Positions 32,492-42,081 are shown, counted from the first letter of the stretch. The stretch is DNA of 64,000 nucleotides from Massilia sp. METH4 (GCF_037094685.1 NZ_CP146614.1:5456001-5520000); one strand, 5' to 3'. The notes: generated from the letters alone by a model not told the origin. Program-made: numbers and translations.

Positions 32492-33325
32492 ATGTCTCCC
32501 GACGATTACTGCCAGCAGAAGGCCGCCGCCAGCGGCTCGAGTTTTTATTACAGTTTCCTGTTCCTGCCTCCGGAACGCCGCCGCGCGATCACGGCGTTGT
32601 ATGCGTTCTGCCGCGAAGTGGACGACACGGTGGACGAATGTACCGACGAATCGCTGGCGCGCATCAAGCTGGCCTGGTGGCGCAACGAAGTCGGCGCCAT
32701 GTACGCGGGCAAGCCGACGCACCCCGTCACCAAGGCCCTGCAACCCCACGTCGCGCCGTATGCGCTGGAACAGGAGCACATGCAGGCGATCATCGACGGC
32801 ATGGAGATGGACCTGAACCAGACCCGCTATCTCGATTACGCCGGCCTGTCCAAGTACTGCTGGCACGTGGCCGGCGTGGTCGGCATCCTGTCCGCCAGCA
32901 TCTTCGGCGCCACCGATGCGCAGACGCTGCGCTACGCCGAAAAGCTGGGCCACGCATTCCAGCTCACGAACATCATCCGCGACGTGGGCGAGGATGCCCG
33001 CAAGGGGCGCATCTACCTGCCGATCAACGAACTGCAGCAGTTCGGCGTGACGGCGGCGGACCTGCTGAACGCCCGCCATACGGATAATTTCACGAAGCTG
33101 ATGGCTTTCCAGACCGATCGCGCGCAAAAGGCCTACGACGAAGCGTTCGCGCTGCTGCCGAAGGCGGACCGCCGCGCCCAGCGCCCCGGGCTGATCATGG
33201 CCGCCATCTATCGCACGCTGCTCGACGAGATCGAGCGCGACGGCTTCCACGTGCTCACGCAGCGCATCTCGCTGACGCCGATCCGCAAGCTGTGGCTGGC
33301 CTGGAAGACGTGGGTCCGTGGCTGA
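32492..33325 (+). CDS. hpnD: Presqualene diphosphate synthase HpnD
   Basis: A 277-residue relative of squalene/phytoene synthase that condenses two farnesyl diphosphates to presqualene diphosphate. It shows 'FYYSFLFLPPERRRAI', the first Asp motif 'REVDDTVDE' and the second 'NIIRDVGEDARKGRIYLP'. The ATG at 32492 starts the conserved 'MSPDDYCQQKAAASGSSFYYSF'; a TTG five codons earlier is not needed. Five bases separate its stop from hpnE. Confidence 0.95.
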   Translation: MSPDDYCQQKAAASGSSFYYSFLFLPPERRRAITALYAFCREVDDTVDECTDESLARIKLAWWRNEVGAMYAGKPTHPVTKALQPHVAPYALEQEHMQAIIDGMEMDLNQTRYLDYAGLSKYCWHVAGVVGILSASIFGATDAQTLRYAEKLGHAFQLTNIIRDVGEDARKGRIYLPINELQQFGVTAADLLNARHTDNFTKLMAFQTDRAQKAYDEAFALLPKADRRAQRPGLIMAAIYRTLLDEIERDGFHVLTQRISLTPIRKLWLAWKTWVRG

Positions 33326-33330
33326 CACGC

Positions 33331-34629
33331 ATGCGTAGCAGCGTTGCAGTCGTCGGCGGCGGCTGGGCCGGGTGCGCGGCCGCCGTCGAGCTGGCGCGCC
33401 GCGGCGCCACCGTCACGCTATTCGAAGCCGCTCGCACGCTCGGGGGCCGGGCCCGCCGCATCGAGGCGGGCGGCCGCACCCTCGACAACGGCCAGCACAT
33501 CATGCTGGGCGCCTATGCCTCCACGCTGAAGCTGATGCGGATCGTCGGCATCGCGGCGCAGGACGCCGTGCTGTCCGTGCCGCTGCAGATGCGCTACCCG
33601 CCCGGCGGCATGGCCTTCGTCGCGCCGCGGCTTCCCGCGCCGCTGCACCTGGCCTTCGCCCTCCTCCGGGCCACGGGACTGGACCGGGAAGACAAGCTGG
33701 CCATGGCACGGTTCTCGACGACGGCCCGCTGGATGGGCTGGCGCCTGGACAACGACTGCTCGGTGGCCGAGCTGCTGGAGCGCTTCGACCAGACGCCGCG
33801 GCTCGTCAAGCTGATGTGGCGCCCGCTGTGCCTGGCCGCCCTGAACACCCCGCTGGAAACCGCCTCGGCGCAGGTGTTCCTGGCCGTGCTGCGCGACAGC
33901 CTGGGCGCGCGGCGCAAGGCCTCCGACATGCTGCTGCCGCGGCACGACCTGTCGGCCCTGTTCCCCGAGGCCGCCGCGCAGTGGTTGCAGGGCCGGGGCG
34001 GAAACGTTCGGTTAGGTGCAAAAATCAGCCGGCTCGAGCAGCGCGGCGCGGGCTGGACACTCGACGGCGAAGCCTTCGATGCCCTGGTGCTGGCGGCGTC
34101 GCCGGTTGCCACCGCCGCGCTGCTGGCGCCGCTTCCCGAAGCCGCGGCGATCGTGGCGCAGCTGGCCGGGCTCACTTATGAGCCGATCACCACCTGCTAC
34201 CTCCAGTACGATCAGGGCGTGCGCCTGGGGCAGCCGTTCTACGCATTGGAAGATGAGCCCTCTGCCGGCCGATGGGGCCAGTTCGTGTTCGACCGTGGTC
34301 AGCTCGACCCGGCGCAGGCGGGCTTGCTGGCCGTGATCACCAGCGCGTCGGGTGACGCTGCGGCCCTGCCCCAACCGGAGCTGGCGCAGGCGATCGCCGC
34401 CCAGCTGGCGCACGCATTCAGCCGCGCCGACCTGGGCGCACCGGCATGGGCCAAGGTCGTCACGGAGAAACGCGCCACCTATGCCTGCACGGCCGGGCTG
34501 GCGCGGCCGGGCAATGCCACCCCGCTGCCCGGCCTCGTGCTGGCCGGCGACTACACGGCCGGCGAATATCCGGCCACGCTGGAGATGGCGGTGCGCAGCG
34601 GCATGGCCGCGGCGGCCCTGCTGCGCTGA
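33331..34629 (+). CDS. hpnE: Hydroxysqualene dehydroxylase HpnE
   Basis: A 432-residue FAD-dependent amine-oxidase-fold enzyme that reduces hydroxysqualene to squalene. The FAD site is 'VVGGGWAGCAAAVELARRGATVTLFEA' at the N-terminus with 'GGRARR' after it, and a C-terminal FAD motif 'LVLAGDYTAGEYPATLEMAVRSG'. The ATG at 33331 puts the GGGWAG motif at the usual place; an earlier in-frame start overlaps hpnD. Third gene of the hpnCDE set. The squalene-hopene cyclase is not in the window. Confidence 0.94.
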   Translation: MRSSVAVVGGGWAGCAAAVELARRGATVTLFEAARTLGGRARRIEAGGRTLDNGQHIMLGAYASTLKLMRIVGIAAQDAVLSVPLQMRYPPGGMAFVAPRLPAPLHLAFALLRATGLDREDKLAMARFSTTARWMGWRLDNDCSVAELLERFDQTPRLVKLMWRPLCLAALNTPLETASAQVFLAVLRDSLGARRKASDMLLPRHDLSALFPEAAAQWLQGRGGNVRLGAKISRLEQRGAGWTLDGEAFDALVLAASPVATAALLAPLPEAAAIVAQLAGLTYEPITTCYLQYDQGVRLGQPFYALEDEPSAGRWGQFVFDRGQLDPAQAGLLAVITSASGDAAALPQPELAQAIAAQLAHAFSRADLGAPAWAKVVTEKRATYACTAGLARPGNATPLPGLVLAGDYTAGEYPATLEMAVRSGMAAAALLR

Positions 34630-34737
34630 CACCCATCTCCCTTGGCTACCGCCTGCTCCTTCTTTTTTGCAGCCTGTCGCAGCACGTTGGCATGTTCCTT
34701 GCCGACGCCGTACAGTGGCAGCATCGGAGGACAGGAC

Positions 34738-34854
34738 ATGAAGATCACTTTGACAACCATCGCCGTTCTGGCGATCGTGCTGCTAAGCGCGGCGGCGATC
34801 GTTCAGATCGAGGCGGACGGCCACCCCGTCGCGCTGCAGCTGGCGATGCACTAG
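34738..34854 (+). CDS. Small hydrophobic protein of 38 residues
   Basis: ATG at 34738 follows a strong GGAGG site with 7-base spacing. The 38-residue product starts with two Lys/Thr turns and a hydrophobic helix 'IAVLAIVLLSAAAIV', then a short polar tail. It is either a single-pass membrane peptide or a signal-peptide-bearing secreted peptide. It is eight bases upstream of the HAAS-domain gene and so probably in the same transcript. No family recognised. Confidence 0.6.
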   Translation: MKITLTTIAVLAIVLLSAAAIVQIEADGHPVALQLAMH

Positions 34855-34862
34855 GAACACCA

Positions 34863-35642
34863 ATGGGCAAGCAGGAATACCTGGACGCGCTGAAGAAGGC
34901 CATGACCGGCCTGCCGCCCGAAACGGCGGCCAAGACCCTGGCCTATTACGAGCAGCGCTTCATCGACGGGCTGGTGGCCGGCCGCGGCGAGGCGGAAATC
35001 GCCGCCGAGCTCGACGACCCGCGCAAGATCGCGATGACGCTGCGCGCCAACGTGCACCTGCAATCGTTCGAGCAAAGGAAAACCCCGGCCAGCTTCGGCC
35101 GCATGCTGCTGTCGTTCGCAGGCCTGGCCGTGTTCAATCTGTTCATGGTGGTCCCCGCGGCCGTATTCGCGGCACTGCTGTTGGCCGTCTACCTGTGCTC
35201 GTTCACATTCTACGTGAGCGGCATCGCCGTAACGGCCAGCGGGCTGGCCGGCGCCAACGAAATGATCCTGCCGGGGCCCCTGCACCACGTGATGGATGGG
35301 GACGACGAAGCGCGCGGCGAACGCCTGCAAACGCGCGTGTCGATCGGCGAGCGCGGCATCGAAGTGACCCAGCAGCGCCCCGCCGACCTGCAGGAAGAGC
35401 TGGACGAGGAATCGAGCCGCTCCGGCCGCCTGCTGGACAATGCCGAGGCGATGGCCGACGGCCGCGTGCGCATCAGCGTCGGCCCCGAGGGAGCCTCGCG
35501 CGCCACGCAAACCCTCATTGGCTTCGGCCTGGTCCTGGGCGGCATCGCCCTGTTCCTGCTTTCGCTCGTGATCACGCGTTACACGGCCATCGGCCTGCGC
35601 CGCTACGTGCAGATGAATGCCGCCCTGCTGAGGGGGCACTGA
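34863..35642 (+). CDS. HAAS-domain (DUF1700-like) membrane protein
   Basis: A 259-residue membrane protein. The N-terminal HAAS region 'MGKQEYLDALKKAMTGLPPETAAKTLAYYEQRF' followed by 'EAEIAAELDDPRKIA' is the alpha-helical domain usually linked to PadR-controlled membrane stress genes. Two hydrophobic segments lie at about 80-125, a charged stretch from about 140 to 210, and one more helix at about 218-240. An AGGAAC site supports the start. It overlaps the next gene by one base (TGATG). In other bacteria, a PadR regulator is adjacent; none is seen here, so control is unknown. Confidence 0.85.
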   Translation: MGKQEYLDALKKAMTGLPPETAAKTLAYYEQRFIDGLVAGRGEAEIAAELDDPRKIAMTLRANVHLQSFEQRKTPASFGRMLLSFAGLAVFNLFMVVPAAVFAALLLAVYLCSFTFYVSGIAVTASGLAGANEMILPGPLHHVMDGDDEARGERLQTRVSIGERGIEVTQQRPADLQEELDEESSRSGRLLDNAEAMADGRVRISVGPEGASRATQTLIGFGLVLGGIALFLLSLVITRYTAIGLRRYVQMNAALLRGH

Positions 35643-36454
35643 TGCGTATCCGCACCCTCGTCAAGGTCGCCCTGTCGCTGTTCGTCCTGGCGCTGGCGCT
35701 GATCGGCGTGTCGTACAGCATGCTGCGCGCGCAGGGCGTGGCCAATCCATCGACGACTGCCGGCCGCGTCACGCGCACCGAAGTGCGCGAGATCGGCCAC
35801 GGCATCACGGCCATCGACCTGCAAGGGCCGATCGACCTGACGCTGCGGCAAGGCGACACGCCATCGCTGAAGGTGCGCGGCGAACAGCGCCTGCTCGGCA
35901 ATGTGGAAACGACGCAGGAAGACGGCACGCTGCGGATCGCCACCACCGGCATGCTGTTCCACCACAAGCGCCCGCTGCAGGTGGAAGCCGTGCTGCCCTC
36001 GCTGCAAACGGTGGAGATCCGCGGCAGTGGCGACAGCACGATTTCCGGCTTTTCCGGCGAACGCCTGGCGATCACGCTGAACGGCTCCGGCGAGCTGTCG
36101 TTCTCCGGCCGCTACCGGCACGTGAAGGCCGCCGTGCACGGCAGCGGCGGGCTCGATCTCAAATCGGGCAGCGGCGAGGACGTGCAACTGGCCCTGTACG
36201 GCTCGGGGTCGATCGACGCGTCCGGCACCTGCAAGGCACTGGACACCGAATTGACGGGGTCCGGAACCATCGACGCGCAGCACATGGCATCCGATGCCGT
36301 ATCGGTGGCCGTGAAGGGTTCCGGCACCACCGACGTGTTTGCGCGCGAATCGGCGTCCATTGCCGTGGCGGGCAGCGGCGATGTGACGGTGTATGGGAAT
36401 CCGGATCAGCGCAGCGTGAGCCGGACGGGGTCGGGGGATGTGAGTTTCGAGTGA
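35642..36454 (+). CDS. Head GIN domain (DUF2807) exported protein
   Basis: A 270-residue protein with an uncleaved or cleaved N-terminal hydrophobic segment ('LVKVALSLFVLALALIGVSYSML') and then a right-handed beta-helix of the head GIN/DUF2807 type. Repeating 'GSG' turns (for example 'EIRGSGDSTISGF', 'TLNGSGELSF', 'ELTGSGTIDA', 'VKGSGTTDVF', 'VAGSGDVTVYG') mark successive rungs. It is translationally coupled to the HAAS protein. The function of the pair is not established; an envelope or cell-surface role is inference. Confidence 0.88.
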   Translation: MRIRTLVKVALSLFVLALALIGVSYSMLRAQGVANPSTTAGRVTRTEVREIGHGITAIDLQGPIDLTLRQGDTPSLKVRGEQRLLGNVETTQEDGTLRIATTGMLFHHKRPLQVEAVLPSLQTVEIRGSGDSTISGFSGERLAITLNGSGELSFSGRYRHVKAAVHGSGGLDLKSGSGEDVQLALYGSGSIDASGTCKALDTELTGSGTIDAQHMASDAVSVAVKGSGTTDVFARESASIAVAGSGDVTVYGNPDQRSVSRTGSGDVSFE

Positions 36455-36864
36455 GGCAGCGGTACGGCACGGGGGCACGAGCGTGCCAATCAAGGCAACC
36501 TTCGAACAGCCGCCGTGCCGAGCAGTCGGGTTCCGGCCGGCATGCCTGGCAACAGCCGTGGTGTACGCTGGCCGCGTCAGTGCTCGCTCGAGCACACATG
36601 ATTTCGTCAATCTCATCGAAGCGATGCAGGAAAGTCTCCTGGACGATACCAGGGCGACTTGTCGCTAACGCACCCAGGCTCGCCGGGCTCTTGTTCCTCA
36701 GTTACTTCAGTCATCCGTGCCCAAGTTGCCGTTGCTGCGGCACGACCAATGGTGAGCCGTGATGGAAGCCGCCAATGCGACGATGATACCGGGCCGGCTC
36801 TCCCGTCTGTGCGACGGAGCGTCGCGAAATCATCAAGAATGCACATTTCTCAGCGCTGGCGATC
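36455..36864. other. Intergenic stretch without a visible gene
   Basis: About 410 bases between the head-GIN gene and the hybrid kinase. No open frame with a ribosome site, tRNA, terminator or clear repeat was found. Its base composition is closer to the low-GC kinase gene than to the upstream operon, which suggests it came in with that gene. Confidence 0.5.
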
Positions 36865-38871
36865 ATGATTCCCGATATTTCATTCAATGCCGCATTCCAC
36901 GCGTCCCCGATTGGACAATATCTGCTGGCGCCGACCGACAAGTTGGAGATCTTGGCGGTGAACGATGCCTTCTTGCATGCAGTATCGCGGCGGCGCGAAG
37001 AGGTGCTAGGCACCCCGCTGTTCGAAGCGTTTGGCAGCGATCCGGATGACCCGGACAACACGGGGGTGCGTGACCTCGATCGCTCGATCCGGACCGCCAT
37101 CGCAACTGGGCAGTCGCAGAAGATGCCCGTGCAGCGCTATCCCATCAAGATGCACAAGGACGGCCAAAGCTGGTTTGAAGACATGTACTGGAGTGCAACG
37201 AATACCCCGGTGTACGACAGGGAAGGCGGTCTGCTGTGCATTTCCCATACGACGATCGATATCACGGCCCAAGTGCTGGCAGAAAAGGCGCTGCGGGTGA
37301 GCCGCGAGGAAGCGGTGCGCCATGCGCACAGCGCAGAGGCGGAACGGGCGTATCTTGCCGGCGTGTTGCAAGCCGCGCCCATGGGTGTGATCGTTGTCGA
37401 TAAGACCATGACCGTGCGACACCGCAATTCCGCGCACATGAAACTGTTCGGCGAGGCAATACCGCGGTCATCTGGCAAAATCGACTTCGAGCGCTGGAAC
37501 GGCTGGTTTATCGATGGGGATCGGGCGGGTTGCAAACTCATGGCGCATGAGTGGCCATTGCACCGCGCTTGTGGCGGCGAAACCGTCGACCGTTGTATGC
37601 TGGAAGTGGAGGCATTTCTCCCGGAAGCACCGCGGCGGATGATGATGGTATCGGCCGCGCCCATCGGCGATGGCACCGATGTCCTGGGCGCCGTGGCGGT
37701 ATCGGTGGATATCGCGCAGCGCGTGCGGGCGGAGCAGGCCCTCAAGGAGGCAGATCAACGCAAGGACGAGTTCCTGGCGATGCTCGCTCATGAGTTACGC
37801 AATCCATTGGCACCGATCGGTTCCGCTGCCGCTCTGTTGGCACTTGATGGGACCAATATCGATCACGTGAAACGATCGAGTTCCGTCATCAGGCGCCAGG
37901 TGCAGCATATGACGGCGTTGATCGACGAATTGCTGGATGTCGCCCGTGTAACCCGAGGTTTGATCAAGCTCGACAAGACTGTGCTCGACGCCAAGCAAGT
38001 CGTCGCGGAGGCATTGGAGCAAGTACGGCCCATTATCGAAAGTCGCAACCATACCCTGCAGGTCAGCCAGCCGCCACTGTCCGCGTTTGTCAGAGGGGAC
38101 CAGAAGCGGCTGGTGCAGGTGATCGCCAATCTTCTCAATAACGCAGCCAAGTTTACCCCGGAAGGTGGAATCATCCGGGTTGAGCTGGCGATCGACCGCC
38201 AACACGTGCGCGTGACAGTGCAGGACAACGGCGTGGGAATGTCCCGCAGCCTGATCGACAAGGCATTCGAGCTATTCACGCAGGCCGAACGTACTTCCGA
38301 TCGCTCGCAAGGTGGGCTCGGCATCGGCTTGGCATTGGTGCGCAGTCTTGTTGAGCTGCACGACGGTGTCGTCTTCGCCGAAAGTGACGGCGCGGACCAA
38401 GGAGCCCGCTTTACAGTCTGCCTGCCCAGGCTTGAAGCCGACCATTCGCCGGTCCGAGAGGCGAAAACGATCTACCGGCAGCCAGATGCCGTTGGACTCC
38501 GGGTGCTCATGGTGGACGATAATATTGACGCCCTGGATGTGCTGGAGATGCTTCTGACCTCCATGGGCCATGAGGTGGCCAGCACGCCGCACTCGACGGA
38601 AGCAATGGAACAGGCGCATGCTTTCGAGCCACAGGTGTGCCTGCTCGATATAGGATTGCCCCACATCGATGGCCTGACATTGGCGGGCATGCTGCGCAAG
38701 GACCCGTTGACGCGCGATACCACCCTCATCGCCATGTCCGGGTATGGACAGGACACGGACCGCGCTGCCGCGCGATCCGCCGGATTCGACTACTATTTCG
38801 TCAAGCCGGTGGACGCCGGCGAACTTGCCGCGCTGTTGCGTCAGATTGGGCAACAGCACAGTGCGGCTTAA
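36865..38871 (+). CDS. Hybrid sensor histidine kinase (PAS-PAS-HisKA-HATPase-REC)
   Basis: A 668-residue cytoplasmic hybrid kinase. Two PAS regions (about 10-145 and 165-295), the first ending 'ISHTTIDITAQ', precede the dimerisation/phosphoacceptor domain with H309 in 'AHELRNPLAP'. The ATPase domain has 'NLLNNAAKFTPEGG', 'DNGVGM' and 'GGLGIGLALV'. The C-terminal receiver (about 548-665) has D595 in 'LLDIGLPHIDG' and lysine in 'YYFVKPVD'. No transmembrane helix is seen, so it senses a cytosolic signal. The start codon lacks a clear ribosome site. A 60-base line sampled inside (from 37921) is 52% GC against 70% in a line of the preceding operon, so it is a likely transfer. No separate output regulator is adjacent. 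Confidence 0.92.
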   Translation: MIPDISFNAAFHASPIGQYLLAPTDKLEILAVNDAFLHAVSRRREEVLGTPLFEAFGSDPDDPDNTGVRDLDRSIRTAIATGQSQKMPVQRYPIKMHKDGQSWFEDMYWSATNTPVYDREGGLLCISHTTIDITAQVLAEKALRVSREEAVRHAHSAEAERAYLAGVLQAAPMGVIVVDKTMTVRHRNSAHMKLFGEAIPRSSGKIDFERWNGWFIDGDRAGCKLMAHEWPLHRACGGETVDRCMLEVEAFLPEAPRRMMMVSAAPIGDGTDVLGAVAVSVDIAQRVRAEQALKEADQRKDEFLAMLAHELRNPLAPIGSAAALLALDGTNIDHVKRSSSVIRRQVQHMTALIDELLDVARVTRGLIKLDKTVLDAKQVVAEALEQVRPIIESRNHTLQVSQPPLSAFVRGDQKRLVQVIANLLNNAAKFTPEGGIIRVELAIDRQHVRVTVQDNGVGMSRSLIDKAFELFTQAERTSDRSQGGLGIGLALVRSLVELHDGVVFAESDGADQGARFTVCLPRLEADHSPVREAKTIYRQPDAVGLRVLMVDDNIDALDVLEMLLTSMGHEVASTPHSTEAMEQAHAFEPQVCLLDIGLPHIDGLTLAGMLRKDPLTRDTTLIAMSGYGQDTDRAAARSAGFDYYFVKPVDAGELAALLRQIGQQHSAA

Positions 38872-38952
38872 GCCGATTGACGAAGGTCGCTCGCCCAATG
38901 TGCGAAAGAGCCCCAGGAACCGGGCATCACCGTCCCACATCGCGCTAACGCC

Positions 38953-40581
38953 CTAGTGATCGACGCCGCACGCCTTCGCGACGATTCCATCGACGGCAAA
39001 GCCATTCCTGCCTGCGGCCTTGGCGACATACAGGGCCTGGTCTGCGCATTTCAGCAGGCTTTCGCGGGTGCTGCCGGCACTGCCGAAGGCCAGGCCCACG
39101 CTGGTGGTGAGCCGCAACCCGCCAGGTATGATATCGAATGGCGGATGCATGGCATCGACGATCTTTCCACCCAGCGCCGGCAATTCATCCACGGCATACA
39201 GGCTCTCGAAGACCACCACGAACTCATCGCCCGCATAACGCGCCACCAGGTCGGTGGCCCGGACGGCGAGCTTGAGCCTCCTGGCGAATTCGACCAGTAC
39301 GGCATCGCCGACGCCATGGCCGTGGGTGTCGTTGATCTGCTTGAAATGGTCGATGTCGAGAAACGCCACCCCTATCCCGGTACGGGACCGGACCTGGCGC
39401 ATCAACGCCTTGTCCAACTCGCATTCCATCATGCGACGGTTGCACAGGCCGGTCAGCGAGTCGGTGCTGGCCAGTCGTGCCGATTCGGCTTCCGCCTTGG
39501 CCCGCTCTTCCGTCAGTGCGTGGATGGCCCGGCTCAGGGCGCCCACCTCGTCCCGGCGGGTCAGGTCGATACTGTCGATGCCGGCATCGCCGCGCCGGAT
39601 GCTCGCGACCTGGCGGCGCAAGGTCTCCAGGGGATGCAGCAAGACCACGATCGCGAGCAGTCCCAACAGTCCGGCGACGGCCGCGGCGATGCCGGTGCGC
39701 AGCAGCGCGCGCTGCCGCATTGCCACCAGTGGCGCGAATGCTTCCGCTGTCGGGTAGACGATGCCGACGATCCAGTCGGCGGTGGCCAGCCGGCGGTAGC
39801 CGATCAGCGAATTCACGCCTGCCTTGTTCTTCGCGATGACCCAGCCACTCATTCCCGCGAGCGCCTGCCGGGTTGACGGCACGATGCCGCCATCTTCCTC
39901 GGCGACATTGCGCAACAGGCGGCGGGCGTTCGGATGGTGGAGGATGATACCCTCCGTCGTCACCACGAACATGTAGCCGTGCCGGCCCGGCGTGAGGCGG
40001 TCCAGGTGGCGGAAGAACTCGGCCTGCGACAGGTCGATGGAAGCGGCCAGCACGCACTGGAGGGTCCCCGCCGCATTGAAGACGGGCTCAGTCAGCAGCA
40101 CGACAGGCTTCCCCGACAGCGCACTGCGCAGTGGCCGCGACAACAATCCCCTGCGCGTGGCCACGGTTTGCTGGAAGTATTCGCGGGCCGCCAAGGTGGT
40201 CTGTCCGGCGGCTGCCCCGCCGGACAGACTGGTCATCAGCGTGCCCTTGGCATCGATCGCCACGGTATTGAAGAACTGCTGGTCCAGCGACGGCATCTGT
40301 TCCAGGTGGCGGCGTACCGCCTCGGGACGAAACACCTGGGCGGCGCGCATGCCTTCGGCCGTCACGCGCAGTACCGCACGCTTCGATTGCAGGTCCTGTT
40401 CCATTTGTGCTGCCGCGCTGGACAACAGCGCATATTCACGGTCGCCGACCAGCCGGGTCATGTCGCGCTCGACGATGTTGACGGCATAGATGGACAGCAG
40501 GATGCCGGACGAGAATACCAGCGCGCAGACAATGACTGTCATCCGCGCCTTGAGCGTACCGAATGGATGGATTCTTTTCAT
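38953..40581 (-). CDS. Diguanylate cyclase with periplasmic Cache sensor
   Basis: A 542-residue membrane enzyme that makes cyclic di-GMP. The first membrane helix (about 12-35) and a second one (about 290-315, 'GIAAAVAGLLGLLAIVVLL') enclose a periplasmic double-Cache sensor with 'FFNTVAIDAKGTLMTSL' and 'YMFVVTTEGIILHHP'. A HAMP region follows, then the GGDEF domain (about 380-535). The active-site loop is AGDEF (A450-F454), an accepted variant, and an RxxD inhibitory site sits exactly five residues before it ('RATD' + 5). So it should be active and product-inhibited. Start at the ATG at 40581; a longer frame to 40686 lacks support. Ligand unknown. Confidence 0.92.
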   Translation of the reverse strand: MKRIHPFGTLKARMTVIVCALVFSSGILLSIYAVNIVERDMTRLVGDREYALLSSAAAQMEQDLQSKRAVLRVTAEGMRAAQVFRPEAVRRHLEQMPSLDQQFFNTVAIDAKGTLMTSLSGGAAAGQTTLAAREYFQQTVATRRGLLSRPLRSALSGKPVVLLTEPVFNAAGTLQCVLAASIDLSQAEFFRHLDRLTPGRHGYMFVVTTEGIILHHPNARRLLRNVAEEDGGIVPSTRQALAGMSGWVIAKNKAGVNSLIGYRRLATADWIVGIVYPTAEAFAPLVAMRQRALLRTGIAAAVAGLLGLLAIVVLLHPLETLRRQVASIRRGDAGIDSIDLTRRDEVGALSRAIHALTEERAKAEAESARLASTDSLTGLCNRRMMECELDKALMRQVRSRTGIGVAFLDIDHFKQINDTHGHGVGDAVLVEFARRLKLAVRATDLVARYAGDEFVVVFESLYAVDELPALGGKIVDAMHPPFDIIPGGLRLTTSVGLAFGSAGSTRESLLKCADQALYVAKAAGRNGFAVDGIVAKACGVDH

Positions 40582-40749
40582 GGCGTGCCCGGTCGTTGGA
40601 CGGAGTCTAGCACGCGGTCCATGGTACGTATCATCCTGCACGCTACCGTACCATGGACGGGCCGGCAGGCGGACGCGCCCGCGCACGGGGCGAACACCCC
40701 TGTGGCAGGGGGAGAATGGGGCCTCACCGTTCCTGGTCGAGTGCTGCCC

Positions 40750-42009
40750 TCACGTAGCCTGTTGCCGGGAAAGCCAGGACAGGACGTCCCGCCCGGCGAT
40801 CACCCCGCTTGCCATGCAAGCCGTCAACAGATATCCGCCGGTCGGCGCCTCCCAGTCGACCATCTCGCCCGCCACGAACACGCCGGGCACGGCACGCAAC
40901 ATCGCGCCCTCGAGCGCCTCGAACATTACCCCGCCGGCGCTGCTGATCGCTTCGTCGATCGGCCGCGGCGCCCGCAAGGTCAGCGGCAGAGCCTTCAAGG
41001 CACGGGCCAGCGTGGCCGGATCGGCATACTGTTCCTTGCTCAGGCATTCGTGCAGCAGCCCTGCTTTCACGCCCCTGATTCCGAGACGCCCTTGCAGGTG
41101 GCTCGACAGCGAGCGCGAGCCGCGCGGCCGTGTCACTTCGGCCAGCACACGCTCGGCGGTCAGGTCGGGCAGCAGGTCGATTTCGATGACGGCGCTGCCG
41201 TGCGCGGCGATCTGGTCGCGCACCGGTGCGGACAAGGCATAGATCAGGCTGCCCTCGACCCCGGTCGCCGTCACCACGAACTGCCCCTGCCGCCGTACCC
41301 GCTGGCCCGCGCCGTCGATCCACGTCGCGGCCGCGGTCGTCAGCGGTTGCCCCGCGTACCGCCCCGCGAACAGCGCACTCCAGGCCACGTCAAAGCCGCA
41401 ATTGGACGGCTGGAGCGGCGCCACCGGGATGCCCCGCCCGGCCAGCAGCGGCACCCACGCGCCATCGGAACCCAGCCGTGCCCAGCTCGCGCCGCCCAGG
41501 GCAAGGACGGTCGCTTCGGCTTCCACGAGCACTTCACCCTCAGGTGTCGCGAACCGCAGGGTATCGCCGGTCCATCCGGTCCAGCGGTGCCGCTGGTGGA
41601 AATGCACGCCGGCTTCGCGCAGCCGGTGCAGCCAGGCGCGCAGCAGCGGCGCGGCCTTCATTTCGGTCGGGAACACCCGGCCGGAAGTGCCGACGAACGT
41701 GTCGATACCCAGCCCGTGGACCCAGGCGCGCACGGCGTCCGGGCCGAATGCGTCGAGCATGGGCCGCAGCGCGGCGGCGCGGGAGCCGTAGCGCGTGACG
41801 AACTGTTCGTAGGGTTCGGCGTGCGTGATGTTCATGCCGCCGCGGCCGGCCAGCAGGAACTTGCGGCCGACCGAAGGCATCGCATCGTACAGGTGGATGT
41901 CGAAGGCGCCGGCGCGGGCGAGCGTTTCGGCGGCCATCAGGCCGGCCGGGCCGCCGCCGACGATCGCGACGCGCGGGCGGGCGACGGGGGAAGAAGCTGG
42001 GGTCATCAT
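40750..42009 (-). CDS. FAD-dependent oxidoreductase of the HI0933/TIGR03862 family
   Basis: A 419-residue flavoprotein. The N-terminal FAD motif is 'VAIVGGGPAGLMAAETLARAG', followed by 'GRKFLLAGRGGMNITH', a hallmark of the HI0933-like group, and the C-terminal 'VAGEMVDWEAPTGGYLLTACMASG' closes the FAD site. The family is widespread but its reaction is not established. The start at 42009 (two tandem ATGs) lacks a good ribosome site; a longer frame to 42051 exists. It is divergent from a small membrane-protein gene, with 72 bases between starts. Confidence 0.9.
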   Translation of the reverse strand: MMTPASSPVARPRVAIVGGGPAGLMAAETLARAGAFDIHLYDAMPSVGRKFLLAGRGGMNITHAEPYEQFVTRYGSRAAALRPMLDAFGPDAVRAWVHGLGIDTFVGTSGRVFPTEMKAAPLLRAWLHRLREAGVHFHQRHRWTGWTGDTLRFATPEGEVLVEAEATVLALGGASWARLGSDGAWVPLLAGRGIPVAPLQPSNCGFDVAWSALFAGRYAGQPLTTAAATWIDGAGQRVRRQGQFVVTATGVEGSLIYALSAPVRDQIAAHGSAVIEIDLLPDLTAERVLAEVTRPRGSRSLSSHLQGRLGIRGVKAGLLHECLSKEQYADPATLARALKALPLTLRAPRPIDEAISSAGGVMFEALEGAMLRAVPGVFVAGEMVDWEAPTGGYLLTACMASGVIAGRDVLSWLSRQQAT

Positions 42010-42081
42010 GAGGAGCGAGATTGTAGTGCAAAACGCGCCGCGCCCCGGCATACTGGCAGAAAATCCATGCTGGAGGAAACG

